A stretch of DNA of 64,000 nucleotides from Sulfuricella sp. T08 (GTDB lineage: Bacteria > Pseudomonadota > Gammaproteobacteria > Burkholderiales > Sulfuricellaceae), in NCBI RefSeq assembly GCF_000971475.1, contig NZ_DF967531.1:1-64000 (forward strand), read 5' to 3'. Shown piece after piece: positions 8,954 to 20,170 of this stretch; position 1 is the first letter of the stretch, and every line of letters starts with the position of its first letter. Below the pieces are notes generated by a model. The model worked only from the letters and a program-made list of their open reading frames with translations. It made no database searches and had not been told where the DNA came from. Both the position numbers and the translations under genes were made by a program.

Positions 8954-9768
8954 TCCCGAGTTTCGCTCTGTTTATGCTCTATCGCGTCCAGCTCGCGTTC
9001 CATTTCCTCATCACTGAGCGGTTGGTAATCCGGCTCAGGCTCTGCAGCCCTTTTCACCATCATCGAGGCGACCACAATACCCAGTTCGTACAGCAGCCAT
9101 AGCGGCACCGCCAGCATGATCTGGGACACCACGTCGGGCGGAGTGAAGACGGCACCGATCACGAAGGCGCCGACAACCACATAGGGACGGATCTCACGCA
9201 ACTTATCGACACCGACCATGCCCATCGTTACCAGCACCACCACCACTACCGGCACCTCGAAAGTGATCCCGAAGGCGATGAACAGGGTCAGGACAAAATC
9301 CAGGTACTTGTTAATATCGGTCATCACTGCCACGCCCTGCGGCGCGACCGAGGTAACAAAACCGAATACCACCGGGAACACCAGGAAATAGGCAAAAGCC
9401 ATACCGCACAGGAACAGGAAAGTGCTCGCGGCCACCAGCGGTGCGATCAGCCGTCTTTCATGGGCATACAGACCGGGGGCAATGAAAGCCCATATCTGGT
9501 AGAGCACATAGGGCAGGGCGATCATGAAGGCGGTCATCATCGCTACCTTCATCGGCACAAAAAATGGCGTCGTGACGTCGGTCGCGATCATCTGACCGCC
9601 CTTGGGAAGCGCAACGAGCAGCGGGTGCGCCAGTATGGCGTAGAGATCGCCGGCGAAGGGAAACAGACAGATAAACACCAGCCCCACCGCGATCAGCGCG
9701 CGCATCAATCGGCTGCGCAGCTCGATCAGATGGGAAAAAAACGACTCGGAAGTTTCAGGTGTGATCAC
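8950..9768 (-). CDS. tatC: Sec-independent protein translocase TatC
   Basis: This polytopic receptor subunit recognises twin-arginine signal peptides. The 272-residue product has six predicted membrane spans, the N-terminal SHLIELRSRLMRALIAVG motif and the FEVPVVVVVL stretch typical of TatC. It starts at a GTG that overlaps the tatB stop. It is the last gene of the minus-strand his-tat block. Its extended acidic C-terminus (EPEPDYQPLSDEEMERELDAI) is common in the family. Confidence 0.96.
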   Translation of the reverse strand: MITPETSESFFSHLIELRSRLMRALIAVGLVFICLFPFAGDLYAILAHPLLVALPKGGQMIATDVTTPFFVPMKVAMMTAFMIALPYVLYQIWAFIAPGLYAHERRLIAPLVAASTFLFLCGMAFAYFLVFPVVFGFVTSVAPQGVAVMTDINKYLDFVLTLFIAFGITFEVPVVVVVLVTMGMVGVDKLREIRPYVVVGAFVIGAVFTPPDVVSQIMLAVPLWLLYELGIVVASMMVKRAAEPEPDYQPLSDEEMERELDAIEHKQSETRD

Positions 9769-10202
9769 TTGGATGGAGTCTCAGCTTGGTGGGGCCGCGC
9801 AGTATCCAGACCCAATTCAAGCTGCGCCGATGCGACTGCGGGGATTTCTGCGAATGGCAGGGGCGGCGTCTCGCCAGGCTTTTCCGCAGCCGCGTCCACC
9901 TGGGCAGTAGCCGGAGAAACCTGTTCCGCCACGCCCCTGAATTCCTGCTCGACGTGCCGGGTTTCCTCGATGATCACATGCTCGGCAGTCGAGGCCTTGG
10001 CGCGCAGATCGGCTTCGATCTTGCGCAGCTCTTCCAGCTTGAGCTGGTTGTTAATGTCAGCCTTGACCTCGGAAATATAACGCTGCGCCCGGCCGAACAG
10101 CAGGCCCGCAGTACGCGCCACTTTCGGCATGCGCTCCGGGCCGATGACAACCAGCGCAACGACACCGATCACCAGCAGTTCGGCGAAACTAAAGTCAAAC
10201 AT
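9765..10202 (-). CDS. tatB: Sec-independent protein translocase TatB
   Basis: TatB forms the receptor complex with TatC. The 145-residue product begins MFDFSFAELLVIGVVALVVI followed by GPERMP, the defining TatB start, with one N-terminal membrane helix, an amphipathic helix (about 25-60) and a variable Glu/Ala/Pro-rich tail. The gene overlaps tatC by four bases and follows tatA by six. Confidence 0.95.
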   Translation of the reverse strand: MFDFSFAELLVIGVVALVVIGPERMPKVARTAGLLFGRAQRYISEVKADINNQLKLEELRKIEADLRAKASTAEHVIIEETRHVEQEFRGVAEQVSPATAQVDAAAEKPGETPPLPFAEIPAVASAQLELGLDTARPHQAETPSK

Positions 10203-10208
10203 GGCGGA

Positions 10209-10430
10209 TTACGATACGGTCTTGTTCTTGACTTCGCCTTCGATGGTTTGGCCGGTCTGCTGCGCCGGCGCATCGATCTTCGACGTCTTTTCCTCTTCCT
10301 TGACAGCTTCCTTGAAGCTTTTTACCGCGCCGCCCAAATCGCTGCCTACGTTCCGCAACTTCTTGGTGCCGAAGATCACCAGCACGATCACCAGTACGAT
10401 CAGCCAATGCCAAATGCTGAATGAGCCCAT
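10209..10430 (-). CDS. tatA: Sec-independent protein translocase TatA
   Basis: TatA forms the transport pore of the Tat pathway. The 73-residue product has a short N-terminal membrane helix ([17 protein letters not shown]) followed by [21 protein letters not shown], the conserved amphipathic helix with the FGTKKL hinge. A good ribosome site (AGGAGAAGG on its strand) precedes the ATG. It is the first gene of tatABC, downstream of hisE and a HIT gene, a common betaproteobacterial order. Confidence 0.95.
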   Translation of the reverse strand: MGSFSIWHWLIVLVIVLVIFGTKKLRNVGSDLGGAVKSFKEAVKEEEKTSKIDAPAQQTGQTIEGEVKNKTVS

Positions 10431-10448
10431 TTCCTTCTCCTCTAAAAA

Positions 10449-10784
10449 TTATACGTGCAGCAGCTTGCCGCCGCCGATGACATGAACGTGCAGGTGGAAC
10501 ACAATCTGCCCGCCGCCCTTGCCGGTATTGATGACGGTCTTGAAGCCATCATTCAGACCCTGTTCCTTCGCCAACACCGGCGCCAGCAGGAGGATGCGGC
10601 CGAGCAGCATTTCGTGCCGGGCATGACAGTCCTCCAGAGAGTCAATGTGCTCTTTCGGCACGATCATGAAATGCACCGGCGCTGCAGGGTTGACGTCATG
10701 GAAGGCGATAAGTTCACCATCCTCATATACCTTGCGGCTGGGGATTTCGCCCGCCACGATCTTGCAGAAGATGCAGTCGCTCAT
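10449..10784 (-). CDS. HIT-family nucleotide-binding protein (HinT-like)
   Basis: A small purine nucleoside phosphoramidate hydrolase of the HINT branch. The start [16 protein letters not shown] is chosen because it is the conserved family start and overlaps the hisE stop by four bases. The 111-residue product has the CxxC zinc pair at its N-terminus and the histidine triad HLHVHV near the C-terminus. Linkage to hisE and tatA is common in betaproteobacteria. Confidence 0.93.
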   Translation of the reverse strand: MSDCIFCKIVAGEIPSRKVYEDGELIAFHDVNPAAPVHFMIVPKEHIDSLEDCHARHEMLLGRILLLAPVLAKEQGLNDGFKTVINTGKGGGQIVFHLHVHVIGGGKLLHV

Positions 10785-11101
10785 TGCTCGCCCCTCGCTG
10801 CCTTCTCGGCAAGGCCTGACAACCCCTCGCGCCGTGCCAGTTCGTCGAGCACTTCTTCCGGACGCACTCCCTGGCTGGCCAGCATCACCAGGCAATGAAA
10901 CCACAAATCAGCGGTTTCGTACACGATCTGCTGACGGTCGCCGTTCTTGGCCGCCACGATGGTTTCTGTAGCTTCTTCGCCGATTTTCTTCAGGATAGCG
11001 TCCAGCCCCTTGGCGTACAGCTTGGCCACGTAGGAGTTGGCCGGGTCAGCCTGCTTGCGAGCTTCCAGAATATCCGCAAGGCGGATGAGGATATCGCTCA
11101 T
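10781..11101 (-). CDS. hisE: Phosphoribosyl-ATP pyrophosphatase
   Basis: It catalyses the second step of histidine synthesis, hydrolysing PR-ATP to PR-AMP. From [16 protein letters not shown] it has 106 residues, the normal size for a stand-alone HisE. The MazG-like helices carry [15 protein letters not shown] and [15 protein letters not shown], with the acidic metal-binding residues of the fold. It is not fused to hisI, unlike in enterobacteria. Starts and stops overlap with both neighbours. Confidence 0.95.
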   Translation of the reverse strand: MSDILIRLADILEARKQADPANSYVAKLYAKGLDAILKKIGEEATETIVAAKNGDRQQIVYETADLWFHCLVMLASQGVRPEEVLDELARREGLSGLAEKAARGEQ

Positions 11102-11493
11102 TTCTTGTAGATCTCCGCCGGGTCTTTCAATACAGGCTCCACCGTCAACCACTGGCCCTTTTCCAGTTTCTGGAAGAAACAATGGTTGCGGCCGGTATGG
11201 CAGGCGATGCCGCCAATCTGCTCGACCTTGAGGAGCACCACGTCCTCATCGCAGTCGAGGCGTATCTCTTTGACCTTCTGCACATGGCCGGATTCCTCGC
11301 CTTTGTGCCACAGCTTCTTGCGCGAGCGCGACCAGTACACCGCCTCGCCGCCCTCCGCCGTGAGCTTGAGGGCTTCACGGTTCATCCAGGCAAACATCAG
11401 CACCGTCCCGCTGGTCGCATCTTGCGCGATGACTGGTACCAGACCGTCATCCGTCCACTTCACCTTGTTCAACCAGATATCTTTTGTACTCAT
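11098..11493 (-). CDS. hisI: Phosphoribosyl-AMP cyclohydrolase
   Basis: This zinc enzyme opens the adenine ring of PR-AMP, the third step of histidine synthesis. The 131-residue product shows [28 protein letters not shown] and the metal-binding [13 protein letters not shown], with the later [10 protein letters not shown] cysteine motif. It overlaps hisF upstream and hisE downstream by four bases each. Confidence 0.96.
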   Translation of the reverse strand: MSTKDIWLNKVKWTDDGLVPVIAQDATSGTVLMFAWMNREALKLTAEGGEAVYWSRSRKKLWHKGEESGHVQKVKEIRLDCDEDVVLLKVEQIGGIACHTGRNHCFFQKLEKGQWLTVEPVLKDPAEIYKK

Positions 11494-12263
11494 AGTCTCA
11501 CTTCAATTCCATGTTGCGCCATATAGCGCTTTGCTTGCTCGACCGAATACTCGCCGTAGTGAAAAATGCTGGCTGCCAGCACTGCATCGGCGTGGCCCTT
11601 GAGCACCCCGTCCACCAGATGATCAAGATTGCCGACGCCGCCGCTGGCGATCACCGGAATACCAACCGCATCCGCCACGGCACGGGTCAGGTCAAGGTTG
11701 AAGCCGATTTTGGTGCCATCGCGATCCATGCTGGTCAGCAGAATCTCGCCTGCACCCATTTGTTCCATCTTTTTCGCCCATGCCACCGCATCCAGCCCGG
11801 TGTCCTTGCGACCGCCATGAGTAAACACGTTCCAGCGCAATGGCTCGCCCGCCACAGACACCTGCTTGGCGTCGATCGCCACCACGATGCACTGCGAACC
11901 GAACCGCGACGAGGCGTCTGCCACCAGTTGCGGGTTGATCACCGCGGCAGTGTTGATTCCGACCTTGTCGGCACCGGCATTGAGCAAGCGCCGAACGTCG
12001 TCGACGGCACGCACACCGCCGCCTACGGTGAGAGGAATGAACACCTGCGCCGCCACTTCCTCGATGATATGCAGAATCAACCCGCGGTTATCGCTGCTCG
12101 CGGTGATGTCGAGAAAGGTCAGTTCGTCGGCGCCCTGCTCGTCGTAGCGACGCGCGATCTCGACCGGATCGCCGGCGTCGCGCAACGCCACGAAATTAAC
12201 ACCCTTGACGACGCGACCGTCGGTCACGTCGAGGCAGGGAATAATGCGCTTGGCCAAACCCAT
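11490..12263 (-). CDS. hisF: Imidazole glycerol phosphate synthase, cyclase subunit
   Basis: With HisH it converts PRFAR to imidazole glycerol phosphate and AICAR. The 257-residue TIM barrel begins [21 protein letters not shown], with catalytic Asp11, and has the second catalytic Asp in VVAIDAK. The phosphate-binding GGGVR and ASGGVG loops are present. Its ATG overlaps the hisA stop (TGATG). Confidence 0.97.
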   Translation of the reverse strand: MGLAKRIIPCLDVTDGRVVKGVNFVALRDAGDPVEIARRYDEQGADELTFLDITASSDNRGLILHIIEEVAAQVFIPLTVGGGVRAVDDVRRLLNAGADKVGINTAAVINPQLVADASSRFGSQCIVVAIDAKQVSVAGEPLRWNVFTHGGRKDTGLDAVAWAKKMEQMGAGEILLTSMDRDGTKIGFNLDLTRAVADAVGIPVIASGGVGNLDHLVDGVLKGHADAVLAASIFHYGEYSVEQAKRYMAQHGIEVRL

Positions 12264-13009
12264 CAGGCCGTTCCACCTAGTTCATCCGCCAGCTTCTGCG
12301 CCTCGGCGAAGTTGAGCGTACCCTCGTATATTGCCCTGCCGGTAATAGCGCCCATGATGCCCTCGGATTCAACCGCACAGAGACCCTTCACATCGTCCAG
12401 ATTGGTTATGCCACCGCTGGCGATAACCGGAATGGTCAGCGCCCGCGCCAAATTTACCGTCGCTTCGATATTCACCCCGGAGAGCATGCCATCGCGGCCA
12501 ATGTCGGTATACACGATCGCTTCCACGCCATAACCCTCGAATTTCTTGGCCAGGTCAATCACGTCATGCCCGGTCACCTTCGACCAGCCGTCCACCGCCA
12601 CCTTGCTGTCCTTGGCATCGAGGCCGACGATAATCTGGCCGGGGAAAGCGTAGCAAGCCTCGTGCAGAAAACCTGGATTCTTCACCGCAGCAGTGCCGAT
12701 AATGACGTAGCTGATACCATTATCCAGATAGCGCTCGATGGTTTCCAGGTCGCGGATACCGCCACCCAGCTGCACGGGAATATCGGCACCCACCGCATCC
12801 ACGATGGCCCGGATAGCGCTACCATTGACCGGCTTGCCGGCAAAGGCTCCGTTCAGATCAACCAGGTGAAGCCGGCGCGCGCCGGCATCGAGCCAGTGCC
12901 TGGCCATCGCACCGGGGTCTTCGGAAAAGACTGTCGCCTCCTCCATTAACCCCTGTTTCAAACGCACACAGTGCCCGTCTTTCAAGTCAATTGCAGGAAT
13001 AATTAGCAT
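12263..13009 (-). CDS. hisA: Phosphoribosylformimino-5-aminoimidazole carboxamide ribotide isomerase
   Basis: It catalyses the Amadori-type isomerisation in histidine synthesis. The 248-residue TIM barrel begins [20 protein letters not shown], with catalytic Asp8 in AIDLK, and carries [20 protein letters not shown] and [10 protein letters not shown], the family phosphate loops and second catalytic Asp. It is a half-barrel-duplication relative of the adjacent hisF. Confidence 0.97.
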   Translation of the reverse strand: MLIIPAIDLKDGHCVRLKQGLMEEATVFSEDPGAMARHWLDAGARRLHLVDLNGAFAGKPVNGSAIRAIVDAVGADIPVQLGGGIRDLETIERYLDNGISYVIIGTAAVKNPGFLHEACYAFPGQIIVGLDAKDSKVAVDGWSKVTGHDVIDLAKKFEGYGVEAIVYTDIGRDGMLSGVNIEATVNLARALTIPVIASGGITNLDDVKGLCAVESEGIMGAITGRAIYEGTLNFAEAQKLADELGGTA

Positions 13010-13045
13010 GATGGTTGCAGCAGTAGGATTTCATTAAAAAGTAGA

Positions 13046-13702
13046 TCAGACCAGATTGGTTGCCGTTCCGTTCCATTCTGCGAAATTGGCCAGCAGCTTG
13101 AGTCCCGCAGCCTGGCTTTTTTCCGGATGGAACTGGACGGCGAAAATATTGTTGCGCGCCACGGCGCAGGCGAAGGCGAAGGGATAATGAGTAAACGCCG
13201 CCACCAGTTCGGGATTGCCTGCCTCGACGTAGTAACTGTGCACGAAATAAAATCTCGCGCCGTTGGTAATTCCGTTCCACATGGGATGAGACACGGCCTG
13301 ATGCACCTCGTTCCAGCCGATGTGCGGCACCTTGAGGCGCTGCCCCTGGGTGTCGTGCATCTCCTCGCGCGGAAACAGCCTGACCTTGCCAGGCAACACG
13401 CCCAAACCTGCTACATTGCCTTCCTCGCTGAATTCGAACAGTGCCTGCATTCCCAGGCAGATGCCGAGGAAAGGCTTGGTCTGTGCCGCCTCGACCAGCA
13501 CCTGACGCAGGCCACGTGCCTCCAGTTCACGCATGCAGTCCGGCATCGCGCCGACGCCGGGGAACACCACCCGATCCGCCTGCGCAATCTCGCCAGCATC
13601 GCTGGTCACCACGATGCGCGCATCCGGGGCGACATGCTCCAGTGCCTTCGCCACCGAGCGCAGGTTGCCCATGCCGTAATCCACTACCGCAATGCTGCTC
13701 AT
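13046..13702 (-). CDS. hisH: Imidazole glycerol phosphate synthase, glutaminase subunit
   Basis: This class I amidotransferase supplies ammonia to HisF. The 218-residue product has the nucleophile motif PFLGICLGMQ (Cys in GICLG), the oxyanion strand PGVGAMPDC, and the catalytic His-x-Glu in AVQFHPEKS near the C-terminus. A 36-nt gap separates it from hisA, longer than most spacings in this operon. Confidence 0.96.
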   Translation of the reverse strand: MSSIAVVDYGMGNLRSVAKALEHVAPDARIVVTSDAGEIAQADRVVFPGVGAMPDCMRELEARGLRQVLVEAAQTKPFLGICLGMQALFEFSEEGNVAGLGVLPGKVRLFPREEMHDTQGQRLKVPHIGWNEVHQAVSHPMWNGITNGARFYFVHSYYVEAGNPELVAAFTHYPFAFACAVARNNIFAVQFHPEKSQAAGLKLLANFAEWNGTATNLV

Positions 13703-13707
13703 GATGT

Positions 13708-14295
13708 TTATAGGCTGCCCTTGGTCGAAGGCATGGCGCCGCCGAGGCGCGAGTCAACCTCCACCGCCATGCGCAGCGCGCGACCGAAGGCCTTGAAGAT
13801 GGTTTCCACTTGATGGTGTGAGTTCTTGCCGCGCAAATTGTCGATATGCAGTGTCACCCCGGCGTGATTGACAAAGCCCTGGAAAAACTCCGACACCAGG
13901 TCAACGTCGAATTCGCCGATAGTCCCGCGCGAGAACTCCACCGCGAATACCAGGCCGGGACGCCCGGACAGATCGATCACTACGCGTGACAGTGCCTCGT
14001 CGAGCGGTACGTAGGCATGGCCGTAGCGGCATATGCCCTTCTTGTCGCCCACCGCCTTGGCGAAAGCCTGGCCCAGGGTAATCCCGATATCTTCGACGGT
14101 GTGATGTGCATCGATGTGCAGGTCACCCTTGGCGGAAATATCCAGATCAACCAGGCCATGCCGCGCGATCTGGTCCAGCATGTGGTCGAGGAAGGGCACG
14201 CCACTGGCGAGTTTGGCCACGCCGGACCCATCCAGATTGAGGGATACGCTGACCTGGGTTTCCAGGGTATTTCGGGTAACTTGAGAGGTACGCAT
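13708..14295 (-). CDS. hisB: Imidazoleglycerol-phosphate dehydratase
   Basis: This manganese enzyme dehydrates IGP to imidazole acetol phosphate. The start [15 protein letters not shown] is the conserved one; an upstream ATG adds nine residues. The 195-residue product has the repeated metal-binding motifs [21 protein letters not shown] and [15 protein letters not shown]. It is the monofunctional form, without the phosphatase domain of enterobacterial HisB. Confidence 0.96.
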   Translation of the reverse strand: MRTSQVTRNTLETQVSVSLNLDGSGVAKLASGVPFLDHMLDQIARHGLVDLDISAKGDLHIDAHHTVEDIGITLGQAFAKAVGDKKGICRYGHAYVPLDEALSRVVIDLSGRPGLVFAVEFSRGTIGEFDVDLVSEFFQGFVNHAGVTLHIDNLRGKNSHHQVETIFKAFGRALRMAVEVDSRLGGAMPSTKGSL

Positions 14296-14374
14296 TGGGT
14301 TGTTGGCCGAAGTTTTTCTCATTCTAACTCAGCATCGCAAGAGGGCAAAGCGGGCTGAGGCGATATCCTGCATT

Positions 14375-15436
14375 CTAGGTCAGAATTTCCCTAAGCGCAC
14401 TGACCAGCGTCTCGCACTGCTCATCCGTTCCAACCGTAATGCGCAGGAATGGCGAGATGCGTGGCGGATTTTTGAAGTGCCGCACGATAATGCTGCGCTC
14501 GCGCAGCTTGGCGGCAAGCTCGGCGCCATCATGCCGGCCATGGCGGGCAAACACGAAATTAGCGGCCGAGGGCAGCACCTCGAAGCCCATCGCCTCGAGA
14601 TCGGCCACCATCCGGGTGCGGGTGGTGACTACCTTGCGGCAGGTGTCCTCGAACCAGGCTCTATCCTCGATCGCAGCGGCGGCACCGGCAATGGCGAAGC
14701 GATCCAGCGGATAGGAGTTGAAGCTGTCCTTCACCCGCCCCAGCGCCTCGATCAGGTCAGGATGGCCGATTGCATAGCCGACGCGCAGCCCTGCCAGCGA
14801 ACGGGATTTCGACAGGGTATGGACGACCAGCAGGTTCGGGTAGCGGTCTACCAGCCCGACGGCCGACTCGGCGCCGAAATCCACGTAAGCCTCGTCTACC
14901 ACCACCATCGACCCGGTGTTCGCGCACAGCAGGCGCTCGATCTCGGCCAGTGCTAGCGGACGACCGGTGGGCGCGTTCGGATTGGGGAAAATGATGCCAC
15001 CATTTGGCGTGAAGTAATCGTCGACCCGGATTTCGAACGACTCGGTCAGCGGCAGCTGACGGTAGGCGATGTCATACAGGCCGCAGTACACTGGATAGAA
15101 GCTGTAGGTAATATCCGGAAACAGCACCGGCTCATCATGCTTGAGCAGCGCCAGAAAAGCGTGCGCCAGCACCTCGTCGGAACCGTTGCCGACGAACACC
15201 TGGGCCGGATTCACCTTGTAAAAAGCGGCGATGGCTTCCTTCAGCCGGTCGCTGTTGGGATCGGGATAGAGCCGCAGGCTGTCGCCCACTTCGGCTCGCA
15301 TCGCCTCCAGCGCCTTGGGGCTTGGCCCATAGGGATTCTCATTGGTGTTGAGTTTGACCAGATTGGGCAGCTTGGGCTGCTCGCCCGGCACATAGGGCGT
15401 CAGGTCATGAACAATGCGGCTCCAGTAACGGCTCAC
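14375..15436 (-). CDS. hisC: Histidinol-phosphate aminotransferase
   Basis: A PLP-dependent class I/II aminotransferase of histidine synthesis. The 353-residue product shows [14 protein letters not shown] at the N-terminus, [10 protein letters not shown], the [11 protein letters not shown] strand, and the PLP-lysine motif [16 protein letters not shown]. It lies between hisB and hisD; 79 nt separate it from hisB, the widest gap inside the operon, and I see no gene there. Confidence 0.96.
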   Translation of the reverse strand: MSRYWSRIVHDLTPYVPGEQPKLPNLVKLNTNENPYGPSPKALEAMRAEVGDSLRLYPDPNSDRLKEAIAAFYKVNPAQVFVGNGSDEVLAHAFLALLKHDEPVLFPDITYSFYPVYCGLYDIAYRQLPLTESFEIRVDDYFTPNGGIIFPNPNAPTGRPLALAEIERLLCANTGSMVVVDEAYVDFGAESAVGLVDRYPNLLVVHTLSKSRSLAGLRVGYAIGHPDLIEALGRVKDSFNSYPLDRFAIAGAAAAIEDRAWFEDTCRKVVTTRTRMVADLEAMGFEVLPSAANFVFARHGRHDGAELAAKLRERSIIVRHFKNPPRISPFLRITVGTDEQCETLVSALREILT

Positions 15437-15450
15437 GCAATCACCACTTG

Positions 15451-16749
15451 TCAGCGCACACGGTATCCGGCCGAGCGGGCGTGCGCCTGCAGGCCCTCAC
15501 CCTCAGCCAGCACCATCGAAATCTTGCCCAGAACCTGTGCACCAGCCTCGGACACCATGATCAGGCTGCTGCGCTTCTGGAAATCGTAGACCCCCAGCGG
15601 CGAGGAAAAGCGCGCCGTGCGCGAGGTCGGCAGAACATGGTTCGGGCCGGCACAATAATCGCCCAAAGCCTCGCAGGTCTGGCGCCCCATGAAGATGGCG
15701 CCGGCGTGTTTGATCTTTTTCGTCATCGCGACAGGGTCCTCGATGGAAAGCTCGAGGTGCTCGGGCGAAATGTAATTCGCGATTTCGGCCGCCTCGTCCA
15801 GGTCCTTCACCTGGATCAGCGCACCGCGCGCTTCCAGTGCGGTGCGGATGATTTCCTGGCGCGGCATCTGCGGCAATAGCTTTTCGATGCTGGCCTGTAC
15901 TGCGTCGATAAAGGCGGCATCGGTAGCAAGCAGGATGGACTGTGCCAGCTCGTCGTGCTCGGCCTGGGAAAACAGATCCATCGCGATCCAGTCCGGGTCG
16001 GTCTTGCCATCGCAAATCACCAGGATTTCAGAAGGCCCGGCCACCATGTCGATACCGACCACGCCGAACACGCGACGCTTGGCAGCCGCAACATAGGCGT
16101 TACCGGGGCCGACGATCTTGTCCACCTGCGGCACGGTCTGCGTACCATAAGCCAGCGCGCCCACCGCCTGCGCCCCGCCGATGGTGAACACCCGATCCAC
16201 ACCGCACACCGCAGCAGCAGCCAGCACCAGCTCGTTGACCAAGCCACCCGGAGTCGGCACCACCATGATCAGTTCCTTCACCCCGGCTACCTTGGCGGGA
16301 ATCGCGTTCATCAGCACCGATGAAGGATAGGCTGCCTTGCCGCCGGGCACATACAGGCCGACCCGGTCGAGCGCCGTCACCTGCTGGCCGAGCATGGTGC
16401 CATCAGCCTCGGTGTAATTCCACGACTGCATCAATTGTTTTTCGTGGTAAATCCGCACCCGCTCCGCAGCTTGTTGCAGCGCCTCGCGCTGCGCGGCGGG
16501 CAGGTTGTCAAGCGCCTGCTTGAGTCGGGGCTGCGACAATTCCAGTTCGGTAGCAGAAGCCGCATCCAGCTGGTCGAAACGCTTCGTGTACTCCAGCACG
16601 GCAGCATCGCCCCGCGCCTTGACGTCGTGCAGGATGCCCGCGACCACGTTGTCGATGGACTCGTCCTGCGCGCCCTCGAAGGCCAGCAAATCGGTCAGCC
16701 GCGCCTGGAAATCGGGCTGCACAGTGGAATAACGTTTGATGTTTAGCAT
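15451..16749 (-). CDS. hisD: Histidinol dehydrogenase
   Basis: A zinc- and NAD-dependent enzyme that oxidises histidinol to histidine. The 432-residue product has [34 protein letters not shown], the signature [17 protein letters not shown] and [14 protein letters not shown], and the C-terminal [10 protein letters not shown] with zinc-ligand residues. It follows hisG by 39 nt. Confidence 0.97.
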   Translation of the reverse strand: MLNIKRYSTVQPDFQARLTDLLAFEGAQDESIDNVVAGILHDVKARGDAAVLEYTKRFDQLDAASATELELSQPRLKQALDNLPAAQREALQQAAERVRIYHEKQLMQSWNYTEADGTMLGQQVTALDRVGLYVPGGKAAYPSSVLMNAIPAKVAGVKELIMVVPTPGGLVNELVLAAAAVCGVDRVFTIGGAQAVGALAYGTQTVPQVDKIVGPGNAYVAAAKRRVFGVVGIDMVAGPSEILVICDGKTDPDWIAMDLFSQAEHDELAQSILLATDAAFIDAVQASIEKLLPQMPRQEIIRTALEARGALIQVKDLDEAAEIANYISPEHLELSIEDPVAMTKKIKHAGAIFMGRQTCEALGDYCAGPNHVLPTSRTARFSSPLGVYDFQKRSSLIMVSEAGAQVLGKISMVLAEGEGLQAHARSAGYRVR

Positions 16750-16788
16750 GATGATTTAGGGATAATGGAATGGCAGAATTTTAGTGAA

Positions 16789-17442
16789 TCAAGGCGATGT
16801 CTTGGCGACGGTCTCAGCAAAAATATCGAGGATAGGCTGAATCTGCTCGCGCTTGAGCTTGAGCGCCGCCTGATTCACCACCAGCCGCGAGCTGATCTGC
16901 ATGATTTCTTCCACCGCCACCAGGTGGTTGGCCTTGAGCGTGCCGCCGCTGCTCACCAGATCGACGATGGCGTCGGCCAGCCCGACCAGCGGCGCCAGTT
17001 CCATCGAACCGTAAAGCTTGATCAGATCGACGTGCACACCCTTCTTGGCGAAATGCTCGCGCGCGGTTTGCAGGTACTTGGTGGCAACTCGCAGGCGCGC
17101 GCCCTGGCGCACTGCATTTTCATAATCGAAGCCTTCCGGCACCGCCACCATCATGCGGCAACGCGCAATCTGCAGGTCCAGCGGCTGGTACAGGCCGTCG
17201 CCGCCGTGCTCGTTGAGCACGTCCTTGCCGGCGATACCCATGTCGGCCGCGCCATATTGCACGTAGGTCGGCACGTCGGAAGCGCGCACCACGATCAGGC
17301 GCACCTCGGGACGATTGGTTTCCAGGATCAGCTTGCGCGAGGTTTCCGGGTCGTCGAGCGGAATAATCCCCGCCGCTTTCAGCAGCGGCGCGGTTTCCTC
17401 GAATATGCGGCCCTTGGAGAGGGCGATGGTGATTCCAGTCAC
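16789..17442 (-). CDS. hisG: ATP phosphoribosyltransferase, short form
   Basis: It catalyses the first, committed step of histidine synthesis. At 217 residues it is the short form (HisGS), lacking the C-terminal regulatory domain of the roughly 300-residue form. Visible features are [13 protein letters not shown] at the start and the PRPP-binding region [14 protein letters not shown]. Short HisG is known to need the tRNA-synthetase-like partner HisZ, which is not in this window. It is the first his gene and is separated from murA by a repeat element at 17477-17564. Confidence 0.95.
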   Translation of the reverse strand: MTGITIALSKGRIFEETAPLLKAAGIIPLDDPETSRKLILETNRPEVRLIVVRASDVPTYVQYGAADMGIAGKDVLNEHGGDGLYQPLDLQIARCRMMVAVPEGFDYENAVRQGARLRVATKYLQTAREHFAKKGVHVDLIKLYGSMELAPLVGLADAIVDLVSSGGTLKANHLVAVEEIMQISSRLVVNQAALKLKREQIQPILDIFAETVAKTSP

Positions 17443-17476
17443 GTCGGATATCTCGTTTGCTAAAAAAACCGATTTT

Positions 17477-17564
17477 ACCGCAGAGGACGCGGAGGACGCA
17501 GAGGTTTTTAGGGCCTTCTTTATTGAACTACGAACTTTGCTTTTCCTCCGCGTCCTCCGCGGTG
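17477..17564. repeat. Inverted repeat element CCGCAGAGGACGC / CCTCCGCGTCCTCCGCGG
   Basis: The left arm 17477-17504 (ACCGCAGAGGACGCGG then AGGACGCAGAGG) and right arm 17545-17564 (CCTCCGCGTCCTCCGCGGTG) can pair and are separated by about 40 nt. The arms contain internal direct copies of GAGGACGC. It looks like a dispersed palindromic repeat of a type common in proteobacterial gaps, and fills the 133-nt space between murA and hisG. It may also shape mRNA stability at this junction. Confidence 0.7.
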
Positions 17565-17575
17565 AAAAAACAAAT

Positions 17576-18832
<1,257 letters not shown>

Positions 18833-19156
18833 TTAAGCCTTAGCGCTTTCCACCAGCTTCTGCATCTCACCCTTCTCGTACAAATCTTTCATGATATCGG
18901 ACCCGCCAATCAACTCCCCTTTGATATAGAGCTGAGGGAAAGTCGGCCAATTGGCATAATACTTCAGATTTTCATAGACTTCCGCGTCAGCCAGTACATT
19001 GACCGAAACATATTCGGTCACGCCGCAGGCCTTCAGTACCTGGGCTGCAAGCCCGGAAAACCCGCACTGCGGGAACTGCGGGGTGCCTTTCATGTAAAGC
19101 ACGATCGGGTTCTCGGTCACGGTTTTACGAATGTTGTTCAATGCGTTCTGATCCAT
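18833..19156 (-). CDS. grxD: Monothiol glutaredoxin (CGFS type)
   Basis: This Fe-S carrier glutaredoxin works with BolA-family proteins. From MDQNALNNIRKTV it has 107 residues; an upstream in-frame start adds 12 residues with no support. The active site is PQCGFSG, preceded by VLYMKGTPQFP, and the GSH-binding WPTFPQLYIKGELIGGSDI follows. It lies between ibaG/bolA and murA, fitting the known Grx4-BolA partnership. Confidence 0.95.
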   Translation of the reverse strand: MDQNALNNIRKTVTENPIVLYMKGTPQFPQCGFSGLAAQVLKACGVTEYVSVNVLADAEVYENLKYYANWPTFPQLYIKGELIGGSDIMKDLYEKGEMQKLVESAKA

Positions 19157-19173
19157 ATCCACTCCAATAAATA

Positions 19174-19413
19174 TTAAATTTGCTTCGCCCACTCTTCGGG
19201 GCTAAAAGTCTTCATCGATAACGCATGAACTTCTTCATGCATCCTGTCGCCCAACGCCTGGTAGACAAGCTGGTGCTGCTGCACCATCCCCTTGCCCTCA
19301 AAAGCTGGGCTGACGATTACCGCCTCAAAATGACGACCATCGCCTTGTACCTCTATATGGGTACACTCCAGGCCTTGTTCAATATATGTTTTAACGTTTT
19401 CAGGTGTGGGCAT
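19174..19413 (-). CDS. ibaG: BolA/IbaG family protein
   Basis: A 79-residue BolA-fold protein, likely partner of the adjacent CGFS glutaredoxin in Fe-S handling. It shows the family core GDGRHFEAVIVSPAFEGKGMVQQHQLVYQAL and a C-terminal VHALSMKTFSPEEW. The length and position next to murA match IbaG (YrbA) rather than BolA itself. The start ATG lies just after the stop of the ABC permease gene. Confidence 0.9.
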   Translation of the reverse strand: MPTPENVKTYIEQGLECTHIEVQGDGRHFEAVIVSPAFEGKGMVQQHQLVYQALGDRMHEEVHALSMKTFSPEEWAKQI

Positions 19414-19414
19414 G

Positions 19415-20170
19415 TCAATTCCGTAATTTATAACCGCTCTTGAGTAGAGCCAAAGTTGCTAATGATAATGCCAAAAAGCAGGTGCCGACAATCAATAACC
19501 CCAATTCAGGAGAAACATCCGAGACGCCGAAGAAGCCATAACGGAACCCGTCGATCAGATAGAAAAACGGGTTGTAATGCGACAACGCCTGCCAGAAAGG
19601 CGGCAGGGAGTGGATCGAGTAGAACACCCCGGACAGGAAAGTCAGCGGCATGATAATGAAATTTTGCACCGCCGCCATCTGATCGTAACCGCTCGCCCAC
19701 AGCGCCGTGATGATGCCCATGGCCCCCAGCATGGCGCAACCCGCCAGCGCGAATGCCATCATCCACAGGGGATGAGCCAGTGTCACCGGCGTAAACCACA
19801 ACCCGGCCAGCCCCACCCCGACGCCAACCACCAGACCCCGCACGATGGCAGCAGCCACGTAGGCGGCAAAAAATTCCCAGTAGGCCAGCGGCGGCAGCAA
19901 CAGGAACACGACATTGCCTGACATTTTCGACTGAATCAGGCTGGAAGAGCTATTGGCAAAAGCGTTCTGCAGCATGGACATCATCACCAAACCCGGAACC
20001 AGGAAGGCGGTATAACCGACACCCGGATAAACCTGCACATGAGATTCCAATACATGGGAAAAAATCAGCAGGTAGAGCAATGTCGTCACCAACGGCGACA
20101 AAATGGTCTGCAGGCCGACCTTCCAGAAACGCAGCAGCTCCTTGTAAAAAAGCGTCCACAGGCCAGTCAT
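19415..20170 (-). CDS. ABC-2 type transporter permease
   Basis: The 251-residue product has about six membrane spans and the ABC-2 pattern, with a conserved SKMSGNVVFLLLPPLAYWEFF segment and FLSGVFYSIHSLPPFWQALSHYNPFFYLIDGFRYG near the end. It overlaps the ATPase gene at 20167 by four bases. The pair resembles YadG/YadH exporters. The substrate is unknown; placement between mla and murA suggests an envelope component. Confidence 0.9.
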   Translation of the reverse strand: MTGLWTLFYKELLRFWKVGLQTILSPLVTTLLYLLIFSHVLESHVQVYPGVGYTAFLVPGLVMMSMLQNAFANSSSSLIQSKMSGNVVFLLLPPLAYWEFFAAYVAAAIVRGLVVGVGVGLAGLWFTPVTLAHPLWMMAFALAGCAMLGAMGIITALWASGYDQMAAVQNFIIMPLTFLSGVFYSIHSLPPFWQALSHYNPFFYLIDGFRYGFFGVSDVSPELGLLIVGTCFLALSLATLALLKSGYKLRN

